A stretch of 64,000 nucleotides of DNA from Pogonophryne albipinna (lineage: Eukaryota > Chordata > Actinopteri > Perciformes > Artedidraconidae): the NCBI GenBank assembly GCA_028583405.1, contig JAPTMU010000030.1:530001-594000 (forward strand), given 5' to 3'. The notes under the pieces were generated by a model. It was not told where the DNA came from, did no database searches, and saw only the letters and a program-made list of their open reading frames with translations. A program made the position numbers and the translations under genes. Of this stretch, positions 14,781-26,289 are shown one piece after another; position 1 is the first letter of the stretch; the number at the start of each line of letters is the position of its first letter.

Positions 14781-15263
14781 ACATAAATGGTACGTAAAAT
14801 AGATTTGTGTTCTAACTACGCTCTGAACGACTTTACACTCAATAAATGCCACTTTTACATTATTATTATTATTATTTACAGAATGACATCCCTATATTTG
14901 CTTACTTGCGACAATCCAGGTCATCCTGCTGATTTAAAAACATGTATTTAGTTTGAATGATGTCATGATGCTCTTCCCACTGTTTACTCTTTACCCTATA
15001 ACCAGCAGGTTGTTTATGACCGGGAGAGATAACAGAATATGAGTGCAGGGACAATAAAAAGGGATGACACCATTTATAGCATATAATTGCAAATCATAAT
15101 GATAGGTGCTTTCAGTCCCTTTTTTCAGACTCCTGGATTTACTATTGAAGCAGGATCGATCTAACTGTGGATTTTCACATATCTAGAAACGAGTGATTTT
15201 GTTATATTTGGTGTAAAAGTGGTTGTAAATACCCTGTGTGGACTTTGACCTGTGACCATCACC

Positions 15264-18200
15264 ATGGTGAACCACAGCTTGGCCCGCGTTGTGCTCATGT
15301 TCGCTGGATTTTTCTCCTTTTTAGTCTCAATTACGTTTAACTCTCTATCTGGATTCGGGGCAAAATCAGGTGAGTGATATCAGATACTCCAAATCAGTTG
15401 TTTTGTGCACAATATGATGGTTTTAAATAGTAAACTGTGCCTATTTCAACACAGGCGTTTTCAAGCAGTCAACAGAGGATGTGACAGTGAAGTATACGAC
15501 CCCCATAACTCCTGCTCAGTGGGCTCTGTTTGTGTGGGACTTCATATATGTTTGGGCGTTTGCCATGTACATATACTTCTTAGTGGGACTCTGCAGAAGG
15601 TAGTGCAATCTGTCGTGTTTTCACACATCATCTACAAGAAATTGAAATGTTTAATAGTTACTGTCGCTGCTCGATGTGTACCGGAAATCTGATTTGTTCT
15701 GTCAACGATATCATTTTATGGAGTTGTTAAAAAAGTGCTGATATCACGAAAAACAACCTTTTTTTTTTTTAACAAAGATTGGCTTTCAGAAATTAATTAA
15801 TTATCTAATAACAGGAAATAACATATCAAAACTAACATTAAAAAAAAGACAGTAAAGCATAAAAAACATTAAAATGACGAATATAATATCTAATTGAAGA
15901 GAGATAATTGCAAAAATGTGTAAAGGCAACGTTGATTTGAAATAACTTCATCCTGAAATTAGCTCCATATTTGGACGTTCCTAACCAAAACAAGAGCTCT
16001 GTTGTGATTGGTCAACCGCTTAGAGATGTCCCGCCCCTTAACCTATCAAACACAATGTATTGGAGCGCTAGCCAATAGGAGCGCAAGTGTTCCATTGTGA
16101 TGTCAGTATGTTCCAGAAGTAAACAAAGGGGTCCAATGGAGGAGAACACAGGGATTTTAGCGTCTGCAGACCATTTACATGCACTAAAACCTATAGAACT
16201 CACTAACAGGAGAGGGAAAAGCCCAGAAAGTATAACAGTTGCTCTGACTTATGAAAGATTATTTCCTGACAGGCGCATTTTGTTCGTGTGTTGTATCCAA
16301 TATTACCCTTGCTTCCCTGCAGGACGGCGTATGATTGGCTGTACACCACACCTGCAGTGCTGCCTTATGGATTTCACGTCTCTCTCATCATCAATAACTG
16401 CCTGAACATTACGTGGTTGTTTCTGCTTGACAGAGAGTGAGTGTGTGAGTTCTGGTCGTCTATTTCTAATAAGCATGATGTATTTTTATGCTCTTGTGCA
16501 GTTTTAACATCTGCTTGTCTGTAGGTTGTTACTGCTGGTGCTGATAACCTCCATATTAATGACGCTCAGCCACTACCTGATCCTGTTTTTCTCCTGCTAT
16601 GGACTGAAGATCTACGGAGCCTGGCTGAACAAATATCACAACACAGACCTCTGGCTCATCAGGATACTGGTAACGATTGTTTTATAGGAACATTCCTGAT
16701 GTTCGGACTTTGACATTTATTATTTTTGTTGCATCACAGCACGGCTTCAAAGGGAAAAACACGTTAAAAAAGGTTGGAAGTGTTTGGTTTATAGACGCTG
16801 CAATTAAAACGCTAGTAAAAACATGGTGTTCTTTGGAGTTAGAGTGTAGTTAAGGCAAGGCAAGTTTATTTATATAGCACCTTTCAACACAAGGCAATTC
16901 AAAGTGCTTTACAAAAAACGAAAGACATTAAGAAAATGGGATTTAAAATCAGTCATTAAAAAGAAAAGATAATAAAATAAACATTAAAAGAAAAAATACA
17001 TGGATAAAAGTTACAGTGCAGTTTAAGATGTGAATAGTTCAATTAAAAGCAGTGGCAAAAAGAAAAGTCTTCAGCCTGGATTTAAAAGTAGTCAGAGTTG
17101 CAGCGGACCTGCAGGTTTCTGGGAGTTTGTTCCAGATATTTGGAGCATAATAACTGAACGCTGCTTCTCCAGTTAAGGTTAATTAAGGACATGTTTTAGC
17201 ACTGGCTTTCATCAGACTACCATTTAACCTTTGCTATACTTAAACATGAACTGTGTAACCCCTTCTGTTGCAAAGAGCACAACATGCTTTTCTTATGTGG
17301 ATTAGGAATGACTTTAACATTAAAGAAAGGTACATCTGCAGCTAATTAGCTTAGCTTAACATAAAGACCAGGGGTAAACAGTTGTTTTTATCCAATGGTA
17401 ACAACAACCAAAATCCACCCAAATCTCCTGTAAACCCCACCAATGAACACCTGCTATCACCTTTGTTTAATTGTTTAAAATACAAACAAAGACACAGGTA
17501 ATTGCAGGACTATTTCTCGTCTTGGTTTGCCTGGCAACTTCACAATCACAAAAGGACTCTGGGAAATTGGCCAAGAGACATACTTGCATAAAACATTGAG
17601 TAAAGTTAGCTTTAGAGGTGCTAGTAGGTTAATTGTGCTATTAGCTATCATAGCGCTGGCTGTTGCTTCACATATGCAGACATGAGAGTGGTGACAGTTC
17701 TCTCAACCAACTCTCGGCGTAAAAAAGATTTCTGAAATGGTCAAACTACTTTCTTTAAAGTGACATGTTATCAGTCAGTTGGTAGCCTTGCATTTGTTAA
17801 GTCTCCCTGTGAGGTTAAAGAAGCTGCTCCTCCACCACCCATATCTAAAGAGTGAATTCTCTCCGACACGTCCAGAGTAAAGCCGTGCACAAGGTGACCG
17901 ACTGAGATTAGGAGGTTTAGAGGAAGCTGCAGCAAAAACCTCCAGATTGGTTTCCAGCCCTTCCTCTGCTTTGCTCTTCACATTAAAGAACACAGATAAG
18001 GTCATGTGACACACCAGCAGCATCCTGTGCAGCACTTGGAGCAGTCAGAGTATCTCGCAAAGTCTTCAGGATTTGGAGGATATTTATATTGACATGCTTT
18101 TTGAGAGGCCATGTTGTGCTTTTTGGGGTTTTCTCTTCAATGTAGTGTGAGCTATAGGTTTATGCATGTAAATGGTCTGAAAAAGGCTAAATCCAAAAGT

Positions 18201-21200
18201 TCAAAGATTGAGAAGAGCGAACAGGAAGTGGCGAAAGTTATTTCTGGGTTTTAGGATTTGTTTATGCACCACTGGCTAGCACTCCAACACATTGTACATG
18301 AATGACTCTTTAAAGAAGAGACACTACATACTGATATACATCTGAACATCAGCAGGAGAGGACTCTTTAAAGTAGAGACACTACATACTGATATACACCT
18401 GAACATCAGCAGGAGAGGACTCTTTAAAGTAGAGACACTACATACTGATATACACCTGAACATCAGCAGGAGAGGACTCTTTAAAGTAGAGACACTACAT
18501 ACTGATATACACCTGAACATCAGCAGGAGAGGACTCTTTAAAGTAGAGACACTAAATACTGATATACACCTGAACATCAGCAGGAGAGGACTCTTTAAAG
18601 TAGAGACACTACATACTGATATACACCTGAACATCAACAGGAGAGGACTCTTTAAAGTAGAGACACTACATACTGAGATACACCTGAACATCAGCAGGAG
18701 AGGACTCTTTAAAGTAGAGACACTACATACAGATATACACCTGAACATCAGCAGGAGAGGACTCTTTAAAGTAGAGACACTACATACTGATATCCACCTG
18801 AACATCAGCAGGAGAGGACTCTTTAAAGTAGAGACACTACATGCTGATATACACCTGAACATCAGCAGGAGAGGACTCTTTAAAGTAGAGACACTACATA
18901 CTGATATACACCTGAACATCAGCAGGAGAGGACTCTTTAAAGTAGAGACACTACATACTGATATACACCTGAACATCAGCAGGAGAGGACTCTTTAAAGT
19001 AGAGACACTACATGCTGATATACACCTGAACATCAGCAGGAGAGGACTCTTTAAAGTAGAGACACTACATACTGATATACACCTGAACATCAGCAGGAGA
19101 GGACTCTTTAAAGTAGAGACACTACATACTGATATGCACCTGAACATCAGCAGGAGAGGACTCTTTAAAGTAGAGACCCTACATACTGATATCATTCTCT
19201 CCTTGATTCAGGTACAGAATGTTGTGGCAGTATATGCTACATGGGGGACTCTCTCCACTCTGCTGACCCTGACGATGTTCTTGCAGCATCAGACAGAAAC
19301 GTCTAAATATGAATGTGCGAGGCTGGCGCTGCTGCTGCTTCTGTTGGAGCTGTTGGTCTGGTGAGTCTGACCCCTTGCTGCTTTCTGTCTGTGGCCAGAG
19401 ATGGCAACAGTACACACATCCTTTACTCAAATAGAAGTACAGATACTCGTGTTTAAAAATACTCTGGTGAAAGTAGAAGTACTGACTAAACTTCTTTACT
19501 CAAGTCAAAGTAAAGAGGCTTTGAAATGTCCATCCATCCATCCATCTTCTTCCGCTTATCCGTGGTCGGGTCGCGGGGGTAGCAGTTCCAGCAGAGAGCC
19601 CCAAACTTCCTTTTCCCTGGCGACATCAACCAGCTCTGACTGGGGGATCCCAAGGCGCTCCCAGGCCAGCGAAGAGATATAATCCCTCCACCTGGTCCTA
19701 GGTCTACCCCTTGGTCTCTTCCCAGCTGGACGTGCCTGGAACACCTCCCTAGGGAGGCGCCCAGGTGGCATCCTAACTAGGTGCCCGAACCACCTCAACT
19801 GGCTCCTTTCGACGCGAAGGAGGAGCGGTTCAACTCCGAGTCCCTCCCTGATGACCGAACTTCTCACCTTATCCCTAAGGGAGACACCAGCCACCCTGCG
19901 GAGAAAACCCATCTCGGCCGCTTATATCCGCGATCTCGTTCTTTGGGTCATGACCCATCCTTCATGACCATACGTGAGGGTAGGAAGGAAAATGGCCCGG
20001 TAGACAGAGAGCTTTGCCTTCTGGCTCAGCTCCCTTTTCGTCACAACGGTGCGGTAAAGCGACTGCAGTACCGCTCCCGCTGCTCCGATTCTCCGGCCCA
20101 TCTCATGCTCCATTGTTCCCTCACTCGAGAACAAGACCCCGAGATACTTGAACTCCTTCACTTGGGGTAAGGACTCATTCCCTACTTGGAGTGGACAGTC
20201 CATCGGTTTCCTGCTGAGAACCATGGCCTCAGATTTGGAGGTGCTGATCCTCATCCCAGCCGCTTCACACTCGGTTGCGAACCGATCCAGTGAGTGCTGA
20301 AGGTCGCAGACCGATGAAGCCATCAGAACCACATCATCTGCAAAAAGCAGTGGTGCAATCCTTAGTCCACCGAACTGCAGACCCCCTCCCCCATGACTAC
20401 GCCTCGAAATCCGATCCATGTATATTACAAACAGGATTGGTGACAAAGCGCAGCCCTGGCGGAGGCCAACCCTCACCGGAAATGGGTCCGACTTACTGCC
20501 GAGGACCCGGACACAGCTCTCGCTTTGGGAGTACAGAGATTGGATGGCCCTGAGTAGAGACCCCCTCACCCCATACTCCCGCAGCACCTCCCACAGTAAC
20601 TCCCTGGGAACCCGGTCATACGCCTTCTCCAAGTCCACAAAACACATGTAGACCGGATAAGCGTACTCCCAGGCCCCCTCCAGGATCCTTGCGAGAGTAA
20701 AAAGCTGATCCGTCGTTCCACGACCAGGACGGAATCCGCATTGTTCCTCCTCAATCTGAGGTTCGACAATCGGCCTGACCCTCCTTTCGAGTACCTTAGA
20801 GTAAACTTTCCCGGGGAGGCTGAGTAGTGTGATGCCTCTGTAATTGGCACACACCCTCTGATCCCCCTTTTTAAAAATGGGAACCACCACCCCGGTCTGC
20901 CACTCCTTCGGTACTGTTTCCGACTTCCACGCAATGTTGATGAGACGTGTCAACCATGACGTGTCAACCCTCAACACCCAGAGCCTTCAGCATTTCTGGG
21001 CGGATCTCATCCACCCCCGGGGCTTTGCCACTGTGGAGTTGTTTAACAACCTCAGTGACCTCCCCCCGGGAGATTGGTGCCGATCCCCCGTCATACTCCA
21101 GCTCTGCCTCTAACATAGAGGGCGGAGTTGTCGGGTTCAGGAGTTCCTCAATGTGTTCCTTCCAACGCCCTAACACTCCATCAGTTGAGGTCAACAACGT

Positions 21201-24200
21201 CCCATCCTTACTGTACACAGCTTGGATGGTTCCCTGCTTCCCCCTCCTGAGGTGTCGGAGAGTTTTCCAGAACAACTTTGGTGCCGCCCGAAAGTCCTTC
21301 TCCATGTCCTCTCCGAACTTCTCCCACACCCGCTGCTTTGCCTCGGCCACGGATGAGGCTGCTGCCCTTCGGGCCTGTCGGTACCTTGCAACTGCCTCGG
21401 GAGTCCCCCGGGATAACAAATCCCTGAAGGCCTCCTTCTTCAGTCGGACGGCTTCCCTGACCACCGGTGTCCACCAGGAGGTTCGAGGGTTACCGCCCCT
21501 TGAGGCACCTAGGACCTTGAGACCACAGCTCCTCGCCGCGGCTTCGGCAATAGAGGCTTTGAACACCGACCACTCTGGTTCAATGTCCCCAACCTCCACA
21601 GGAATGCCTGAAAAGCTCCGCCGGAGGTGTGAGTTGAAGGCCTCCTGAACTTGGGCCTCCTCCAGACGTTCCCAGTTCACCCGAACTACACGTTTGGGCT
21701 TACCCGGTCTATCCAGAGGCTTCCCCCGCCACTCGACCCAACTCACCACCAGCTTTGAAATGTACTTCAGTAAAAAGTACCCATAACTAGCAGCTGTTTT
21801 AAAGAGTACCTGACCTCCCTTTATATTAATAGAACAATAATGTCATTGTTAGCTAATGAATGTTTCCATGCTGAACAACGGCAACATGACAACGTTTCCA
21901 TTGGTCCCTCTTCTTTAGAGAAGACCAGGAAATGATGGATACACGGATCGTGTTCAAATCAATAGGCACGCAATGACTCTAAAGAATAATGATCACGCCA
22001 CCAAACACACATTCAGACTAAAGGAACAAGCTGTTTGGAAAATGAGAGAAGTAGAAAGTTCAGGTATTTGAGTTCAACATGTAAGAAGTAGAAAGTACAG
22101 GTATTTGGGTTGAACATGTAAGAAGTAGAAAGTACAGGTATTTGGGTTCAACATGTAAGAAGTAGAAAGTACAGGTATTTTGGTTGAACATGTAAGAAGT
22201 AGAAAGTACAGGTATTTGGGTTCAACATGTGAGAAGTAGAAAGTACAGGTATTTGGGTTCAACATGTAAGAAGTAGAAAGTACAAGTATTTGAGTTCAAC
22301 ATGAGAGAAGTAGAAAGTACAGGTATTTGAGTTCAACATGTAAGAAGTAGAAAGTACAGGTATTTGAGTTCAACATGTAAGAAGTAGAAAGTACAGGTAT
22401 TTGAGTTCAACATGTAAGAAGTAGAAAGTACAGGTATTTGTGTTCAACATGTAAGAAGTAGAAAGTACAGGTATTTGAGTTCAACATGAGAGAAGTAGAA
22501 AGTACAGGTATTTGTGTTCAACATGTGAGAAGTAGAAAGTACAGGTATTTGAGTTCAACATGAGAGAAGTAGAAAGTACAGGTATTTGTGTTCAACATGT
22601 AAGAAGTAGAAAGTACAGGTATTTGTGTTCAACATGTAAGAAGTAGAAAGTACAGGTATTTGTGTTCAACATGTGAGAAGTAGAAAGTACAGGTATTTGT
22701 GTTCAACATGTAAGAAGTAGAAAGTACAGGTATTTGTGTTCAACATGTGAGAAGTAGAAAGTACAGGTATTTGAGTTCAACATGAGAGAAGTAGAAAGTA
22801 CAGGTATTTGTGTTCAACATGTAAGAAGTAGAAAGTACAGGTATTTGAGTTCAACATGTAAGAAGTAGAAAGTACAGGTATTTGGGTTGAACATGTAAGA
22901 AGTAGAAAGTACAGGTATTTGGGTTCAACATGTGAGAAGTAGAAAGTACAGGTATTTGGGTTCAACATGTAAGAAGTAGAAAGTACAAGTATTTGAGTTC
23001 AACATGAGAGAAGTAGAAAGTACAGGTATTTGAGTTCAACATGTAAGAAGTAGAAAGTACAGGTATTTGAGTTCAACATGTAAGAAGTAGAAAGTACAGG
23101 TATTTGTGTTCAACATGTAAGAAGTAGAAAGTACAGGTATTTGGGTTCAACATGTAAGAAGTAGAAAGTACAGGTATTTGAGTTCAACATGTAAGAAGTA
23201 GAAAGTACAGGTATTTGGATTCAACATGTAAGAAGTAGAAAGTACAGGTATTTGGGTTCAACATGTAAGAAGTAGAAAGTACAGGTATTTGTGTTCAACA
23301 TGAGAGAAGTAGAAAGTACAGGTATTTGAGTTCAACATGTGAGAAGTAGAAAGTACAGGTATTTGAGTTCAACATGTAAGAAGTAGAAAGTACAGGTATT
23401 TGTGTTCAACATGTAAGAAGTAGAAAGTACAGGTATTTGTGTTCAACATGAGAGAAGTAGAAAGTACAGGTATTTGAGTTCAACATGTAAGAAGTAGAAA
23501 GTACAGGTATTTGGGTTCAACATGTAAGAAGTAGAAAGTACAGGTATTTGAGTTCAACATGTAAGAAGTAGAAAGTACAGGTATTTGGGTTCAACATGTA
23601 AGAAGTAGAAAGTACAGGTATTTGAGTTCAACATGTAAGAAGTAGAAAGTACAGGTATTTGGGTTCAAAATGTAAGAAGTAGAAAGTACAGGTATTTGGG
23701 TTCAAAATGTAAGAAGTAAAAGTCGTCAGAAAAATAAGTAGTGGAGTAAAGTGTATTTAAAAATGTACTTAAGTACAGTAACGAAGTATTTGCACTCTAC
23801 TACTTCCCCCCTCTGTCTGTGACTCCCAGGTTCCTGTTAGAGAACTTCTACGTTGACGAGCATGTGCGATATATCGTCACCATCTACCCCGTGGTGATCC
23901 TGTGGCTGACAGGCACTCTGGAAAACTCTGCCACTACTCAAAGTGACATTTACATCTTTGAAGGTACTGTTTGACATTTAAAGGTCCCCTATTATACTGT
24001 TTTTCATCAATATATTACAGGTCTCAGATATATACACTTTGAGAAACACTGCTTCAGATGAAAATAAGGAGCCCCTCCCCACGCCACTCTGAGAGAGATT
24101 TGGTTACAAAGAACTCAATGGTGCTCTAGGAGGAGATCCAGGTGATAAGGTGGGGGGGGGGGGTTACCTTGGTTGGTGATTGGCTAATGGTTACACAAGA

Positions 24201-25256
24201 CAACACATCGTTATGACATCATCAAGTGGCCAAAATCTGATCAGCTCATTTTCAGACAGGTTTTTATAGAAATGGATCAAAAAGAGAGAGAATCTTTGTT
24301 CCTGAAACGTTCAGAATCTCTTCACACAGAGGGGACCAGAGGTTGCGCTAGACTTTGTCATTTTGACGGACAGGATCGCAACATTTCCGTCAAAATCCAT
24401 TATTACCCGTCTGCCTGTACACAACTCTGCCGGGGGGCTGGGGGGCGGAGAGAGCGCGCTCGTGAACTGTCAACTGGGGGGTGGACGCTCGCTCGTGATC
24501 TGTTAGCGCCGTGTTATGCATGCGCACAGCGTAAAGCAAATACTTTTGTTGATCTGTTCGGCAAAGTTAGGTTTGGAAACGATATAATTTCCTTTTGGGC
24601 GGGCATGCATAACACGGCATAATACCGGAGCCTCGCTGCGGGGAAACTTCAGCGCTGTTCTGAGTTTGTTCTAATCTGTCAAAATGACGGACGGCTTTCA
24701 GATTTTTCCGTCATTGTTAAAAAAAATCCGTCATAGAGGGAAAATATTCGGTTAACGCGACGTCTGGAGGGGACACATGTTTGTGTAGAAAAGACAAGAA
24801 CAAGTGGATTTTGCATAACAGGTGACCTTTAAAGGACCCATGTCATGCTTTTCTGGTTGTTACCCGTCCCCTTGTGTGTTATATAGGTTTTTCTGCATGT
24901 AAACGGTCTGCAGAGTCACAAACCCTCAAAGTGCACCCTGTAGCGAGTAAAACTCTAACACAGGAAATACCTGTCTGTGCTGCCCCAGAACGCCTCGTTG
25001 GACATTTCTCTTTTTCCATTTGTTGACATGCGGTTCCCGGGACCAAAATGGACCAATCCGCGGAGCTCCTCACACTCCAGGACCTTTAGCGTAAATGTTC
25101 AACTAACAGGGAGTCCCATTGACTTGCATAGAGCTCCCTGGTTGGTAATAGACGAGTTGGGATGGTGGAGAAATGCTCTCCGCAGACCCATTCTCAAAGC
25201 GTTATAAACCTTTTTCTGACTCAATATCAAGCCACACTTATTGTTTTTACTTCGGC

Positions 25257-25322
<66 letters not shown>

Positions 25323-25832
25323 CAGGATGAGTTTCGCGCTGTCTCGTTGTATCACTGACCCGGAAACCACACCAGTAAGCCAGCTCACTGAGCAGCAAGC
25401 CTCGCAACGTCCCGACCAATCAGAGCACACTGGGCTCACAGGGAGGGGGGGGGGGGGGGGGCAGGAGCTCCAACAAGCCGTGTAGGACAGAGAGTGAATA
25501 CACACACTTTACAGAGATGCTGTTTGAGAAACAAATGTGAGTTTGGAACATTGCACAGTGTAAATATATTCTAGTAGACCTCAACAATGGAATCAGTAGA
25601 AATGGCGATGACATGGAGCCTTTAAAACAGCGAGAAGTTAAAACAACACACAATTTCTGATACTTAATCTCCTCTTCCCCCTCTAACAGCTGTGATCCTC
25701 GCTATTTCCTGCATTATGTTGGTGGCTCGCATCACTCTGGTCGTATGGAAGCATTGCAAACGGCCGCTGTACAGTGGACCCAGCCAGTCACCTGTGGAAA
25801 TCGCATTAAAGCAAAGAAAACTCTTTCGCTGA
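15264..25832 (+). CDS. Gene 1: multipass membrane protein, TspO-like motif, 7 exons
   Basis: Exons: 15264-15369, 15455-15599, 16323-16436, 16525-16669, 19212-19360, 23830-23963, 25690-25832. All joins obey GT-AG, phases are 1,2,2,0,2,1, and the 936 nt close at TGA to give 311 residues. The start lies in a good context (ACCATGG). Hydrophobic segments fall near residues 7-29, 55-81, 98-118, 123-149, 171-193, 205-224, 233-248 and 262-284, so about eight membrane passes are likely. Exon 2 encodes TPITPAQWALFVWDFIYVW, which resembles the Trp/Pro-rich motif of tryptophan-rich sensory (TspO-like) proteins; this link is inferred from one motif. The C-tail is basic (KQRKLFR). There is no obvious signal peptide beyond the first membrane segment. 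Gene 2 downstream is its tandem paralogue. Introns 4-6 are filled by minisatellites and transposons. Substrate and cellular location are unknown. Gene structure is firm; the family assignment is tentative. Confidence 0.85.
15985..16250 (-). mobile_element. TTAA-type MITE fragment in gene 1 intron 2
   Basis: The sequence GTGATTGGTCAACCGCTTAG, then GATGTCCCGCCCC, CCAATAGGAGCGCAAGTGTT and GACCATTTACATGCACTAAA matches, in reverse orientation, the miniature element at 36907-39151. It also serves as an uninterrupted counterpart of the copy at 41745-42702. Termini are degraded. Confidence 0.7.
16855..17180 (-). mobile_element. L2/CR1-like LINE 3' end in gene 1 intron 4
   Basis: The minus strand encodes the typical C-terminal tail of L2/CR1-type reverse transcriptase ORFs: SYYAPNIWNKLPETCRSAAT, then LTTFKSRLKTFLF and a stop. 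The stop is followed by a 3' end reading GCTATATAAATAAACTTGCC. A possible 8-bp duplication AGTTAAGG flanks it. The rest of the LINE is missing (5' truncation). Confidence 0.75.
17280..17700. repeat. Old teleost repeat in gene 1 intron 4
   Basis: Contains GCTAATTAGCTTAGCTTAAC, then ATAAAGACCAGGGGTAAACA and AATCCACCCAAATCTCC. This is the same style of dispersed repeat as at 3415-4130 and 5905-7340. It is degraded and non-coding. Confidence 0.45.
18104..18303 (+). mobile_element. TTAA-type MITE left-half fragment
   Basis: Resembles the left half of the element at 36907-39151 (GTGCTTTTTGGGGTTTTCTC, then ATGCATGTAAATGGTCTG, AAAAGGCTAAATCC and GCTAGCACTCCAACACATTG). It runs straight into the 57-bp array B, repeating the arrangement seen at 9.1, 37.2 and 47.4 kb. 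Confidence 0.7.
18304..19192 (+). repeat. 57-bp minisatellite array B in gene 1 intron 4
   Basis: About 15.6 units of the same 57-bp repeat as array A. The last partial unit stops about 20 nt before the splice acceptor of exon 5 (19211/19212), so the array abuts the pyrimidine tract. Confidence 0.97.
19530..21751 (-). mobile_element. RTE-like non-LTR retrotransposon, 5'-truncated
   Basis: Flanked by a 12-bp target duplication GCTTTGAAATGT (19518-19529, 21752-21763). The related element at 26915 has the same site empty near 27037, which confirms the insertion. On the minus strand it encodes reverse transcriptase and ends in a (GATG)n tail, seen as CCATCCATCCATCC at 19530. The endonuclease region is missing. 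Confidence 0.92.
19556..21749 (-). pseudogene. LINE reverse transcriptase, frameshifted with a nonsense codon
   Basis: Reading leftwards on the minus strand: a linker/RT N-terminal segment (21749-20964; includes WWTPVVREAVRLKKEAFRDL and KAPGVDEIRPEMLKAL), then the RT core (about 20977-19922; EEQCGFRPGRGTTDQL, LRQGCALSPILFVIYMD, catalytic FADD in LLFADDVVLMAS near 20320-20352, and FKYLGVLF), then the C-terminal part (19912-19556; RSQLRWFGHLVRM and RPRTRWRDYI). A frameshift lies near 20965-20977, and a TAA stop sits in the core/C-terminal junction near 19922-19924. The endonuclease domain is absent. The element is therefore dead. The clade (RTE or a relative) is inferred from the motif style and tail. 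Confidence 0.88.
22046..23720 (+). repeat. 37-bp minisatellite, about 45 units
   Basis: The unit reads GTAGAAAGTACAGGTATTTG, then AGTTCAACATGTAAGAA, with G/A/T variation after TTTG. Part of the array is repeated at a distance of 703 bp (19 units): the variant pattern at 22074-22265 recurs at 22777-22968. Confidence 0.97.
23982..24828. mobile_element. TTAA-flanked MITE in gene 1 intron 6
   Basis: Bounded by TTAA (23978-23981 and 24829-24832). Inverted ends are AGGTCCCCTATTAT on the left and ATAACAGGTGACCT on the right. A second element (24337-24766) is nested inside. Poly-G lies at about 24151-24161. No coding frame was seen. TTAA duplication suggests a piggyBac- or Kolobok-type mobiliser. 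Confidence 0.75.
24337..24766. mobile_element. hAT-type MITE nested in a TTAA element
   Basis: Ends CAGAGGTTGCGCTAGA and TTAACGCGACGTCTG form imperfect inverted repeats. An exact 8-bp duplication GAGGGGAC lies on both sides (24329-24336, 24767-24774). Internal palindromic pieces around GACGGA/TCCGTC occur near both ends. 430 bp, non-coding. Confidence 0.88.
24833..25621. mobile_element. Second TTAA-flanked MITE, sharing a TTAA with its neighbour
   Basis: Bounded by TTAA at 24829-24832 and 25622-25625. Ends AGGACCCATGTCATGC and ATGACATGGAGCCT form inverted repeats. The left half resembles the 36907 family (GTTATATAGGTTTTTCTGCA, then TGTAAACGGTCTGCA). It contains a TG microsatellite and a poly-G run near 25443-25460. 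Confidence 0.75.
25262..25320. repeat. (TG)n microsatellite
   Basis: Pure TG tract within the MITE at 24833-25621, in gene 1 intron 6. Confidence 0.95.
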
Positions 25833-26023
25833 ATACATTACTTGTTAGATGCTTTTATCCAAAGCGACTTACAAACATTCAGTACTGTGGAAAATCCCCA
25901 CAGGAGCAATTTGGGGTGAAGTGTCTCAGGGACACAACGACATGCTGACTGCAGTGGGGTTTGAACCTGCTACTCTCTGATTCGAAGATCAGTGCACTAA
26001 CCCACTACGCCACACGCCTCCCT
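25833..26023 (-). mobile_element. tRNA-derived SINE, antisense, in gene 1 3' UTR
   Basis: On the minus strand the head reads TGGCGTAGTGGGTTAGTGCA (A-box-like), and further on GGTTCAAACCCC (B-box-like). It is followed by a body and the tail AAGTCGCTTTGGATAAAAGC. The tail end abuts the gene 1 stop codon, so the SINE makes up most of the proximal 3' UTR. Confidence 0.75.
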
Positions 26024-26123
26024 ATCTGAAAGATAAATACTGTGGTCCATGTGTTAATACTGCAAAAAATGTGTTCATTAAAAGCCTTCTGTTAACAATG
26101 ACTGTACAGCTTTTTGTTTTACA

Positions 26124-26129
26124 AATAAA
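26124..26129 (+). promoter_or_regulatory. Candidate polyadenylation signal of gene 1
   Basis: AATAAA, 292 nt after the stop codon and downstream of the SINE. It is the first canonical signal on this strand after the stop. Confidence 0.55.
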
Positions 26130-26289
26130 TGGACGTAAAAAGGAAGTTTCTCTGTATTTATTTTAAGGGTTTTTGAAGGAAATCCGAATTATACTACGCT
26201 GGACAAATGGTGGGTTATTTAGATTGTTGAAAAAATTGTTATTTAATCATATTTTAGTGCATAAAGATCAAAACTGATGTGAATTTTAA

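Larger units (their letters stand above)
19396..23815 (+). mobile_element. hAT-like element carrying a 37-bp VNTR (gene 1 intron 5)
   Basis: It starts CAGAGATGGCAACAGTACAC and ends TACTTCCCCCCTCTG, flanked by a near-perfect 8-bp duplication TCTGTGGC/TCTGTGAC (19388-19395, 23816-23823). Its ends and interior match the element at 26915-30777. Between the ends lie an inserted RTE-like LINE (19530-21751) and a 37-bp tandem array. It makes up all but 49 nt of intron 5. No transposase frame was seen; non-autonomous. Confidence 0.85.
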
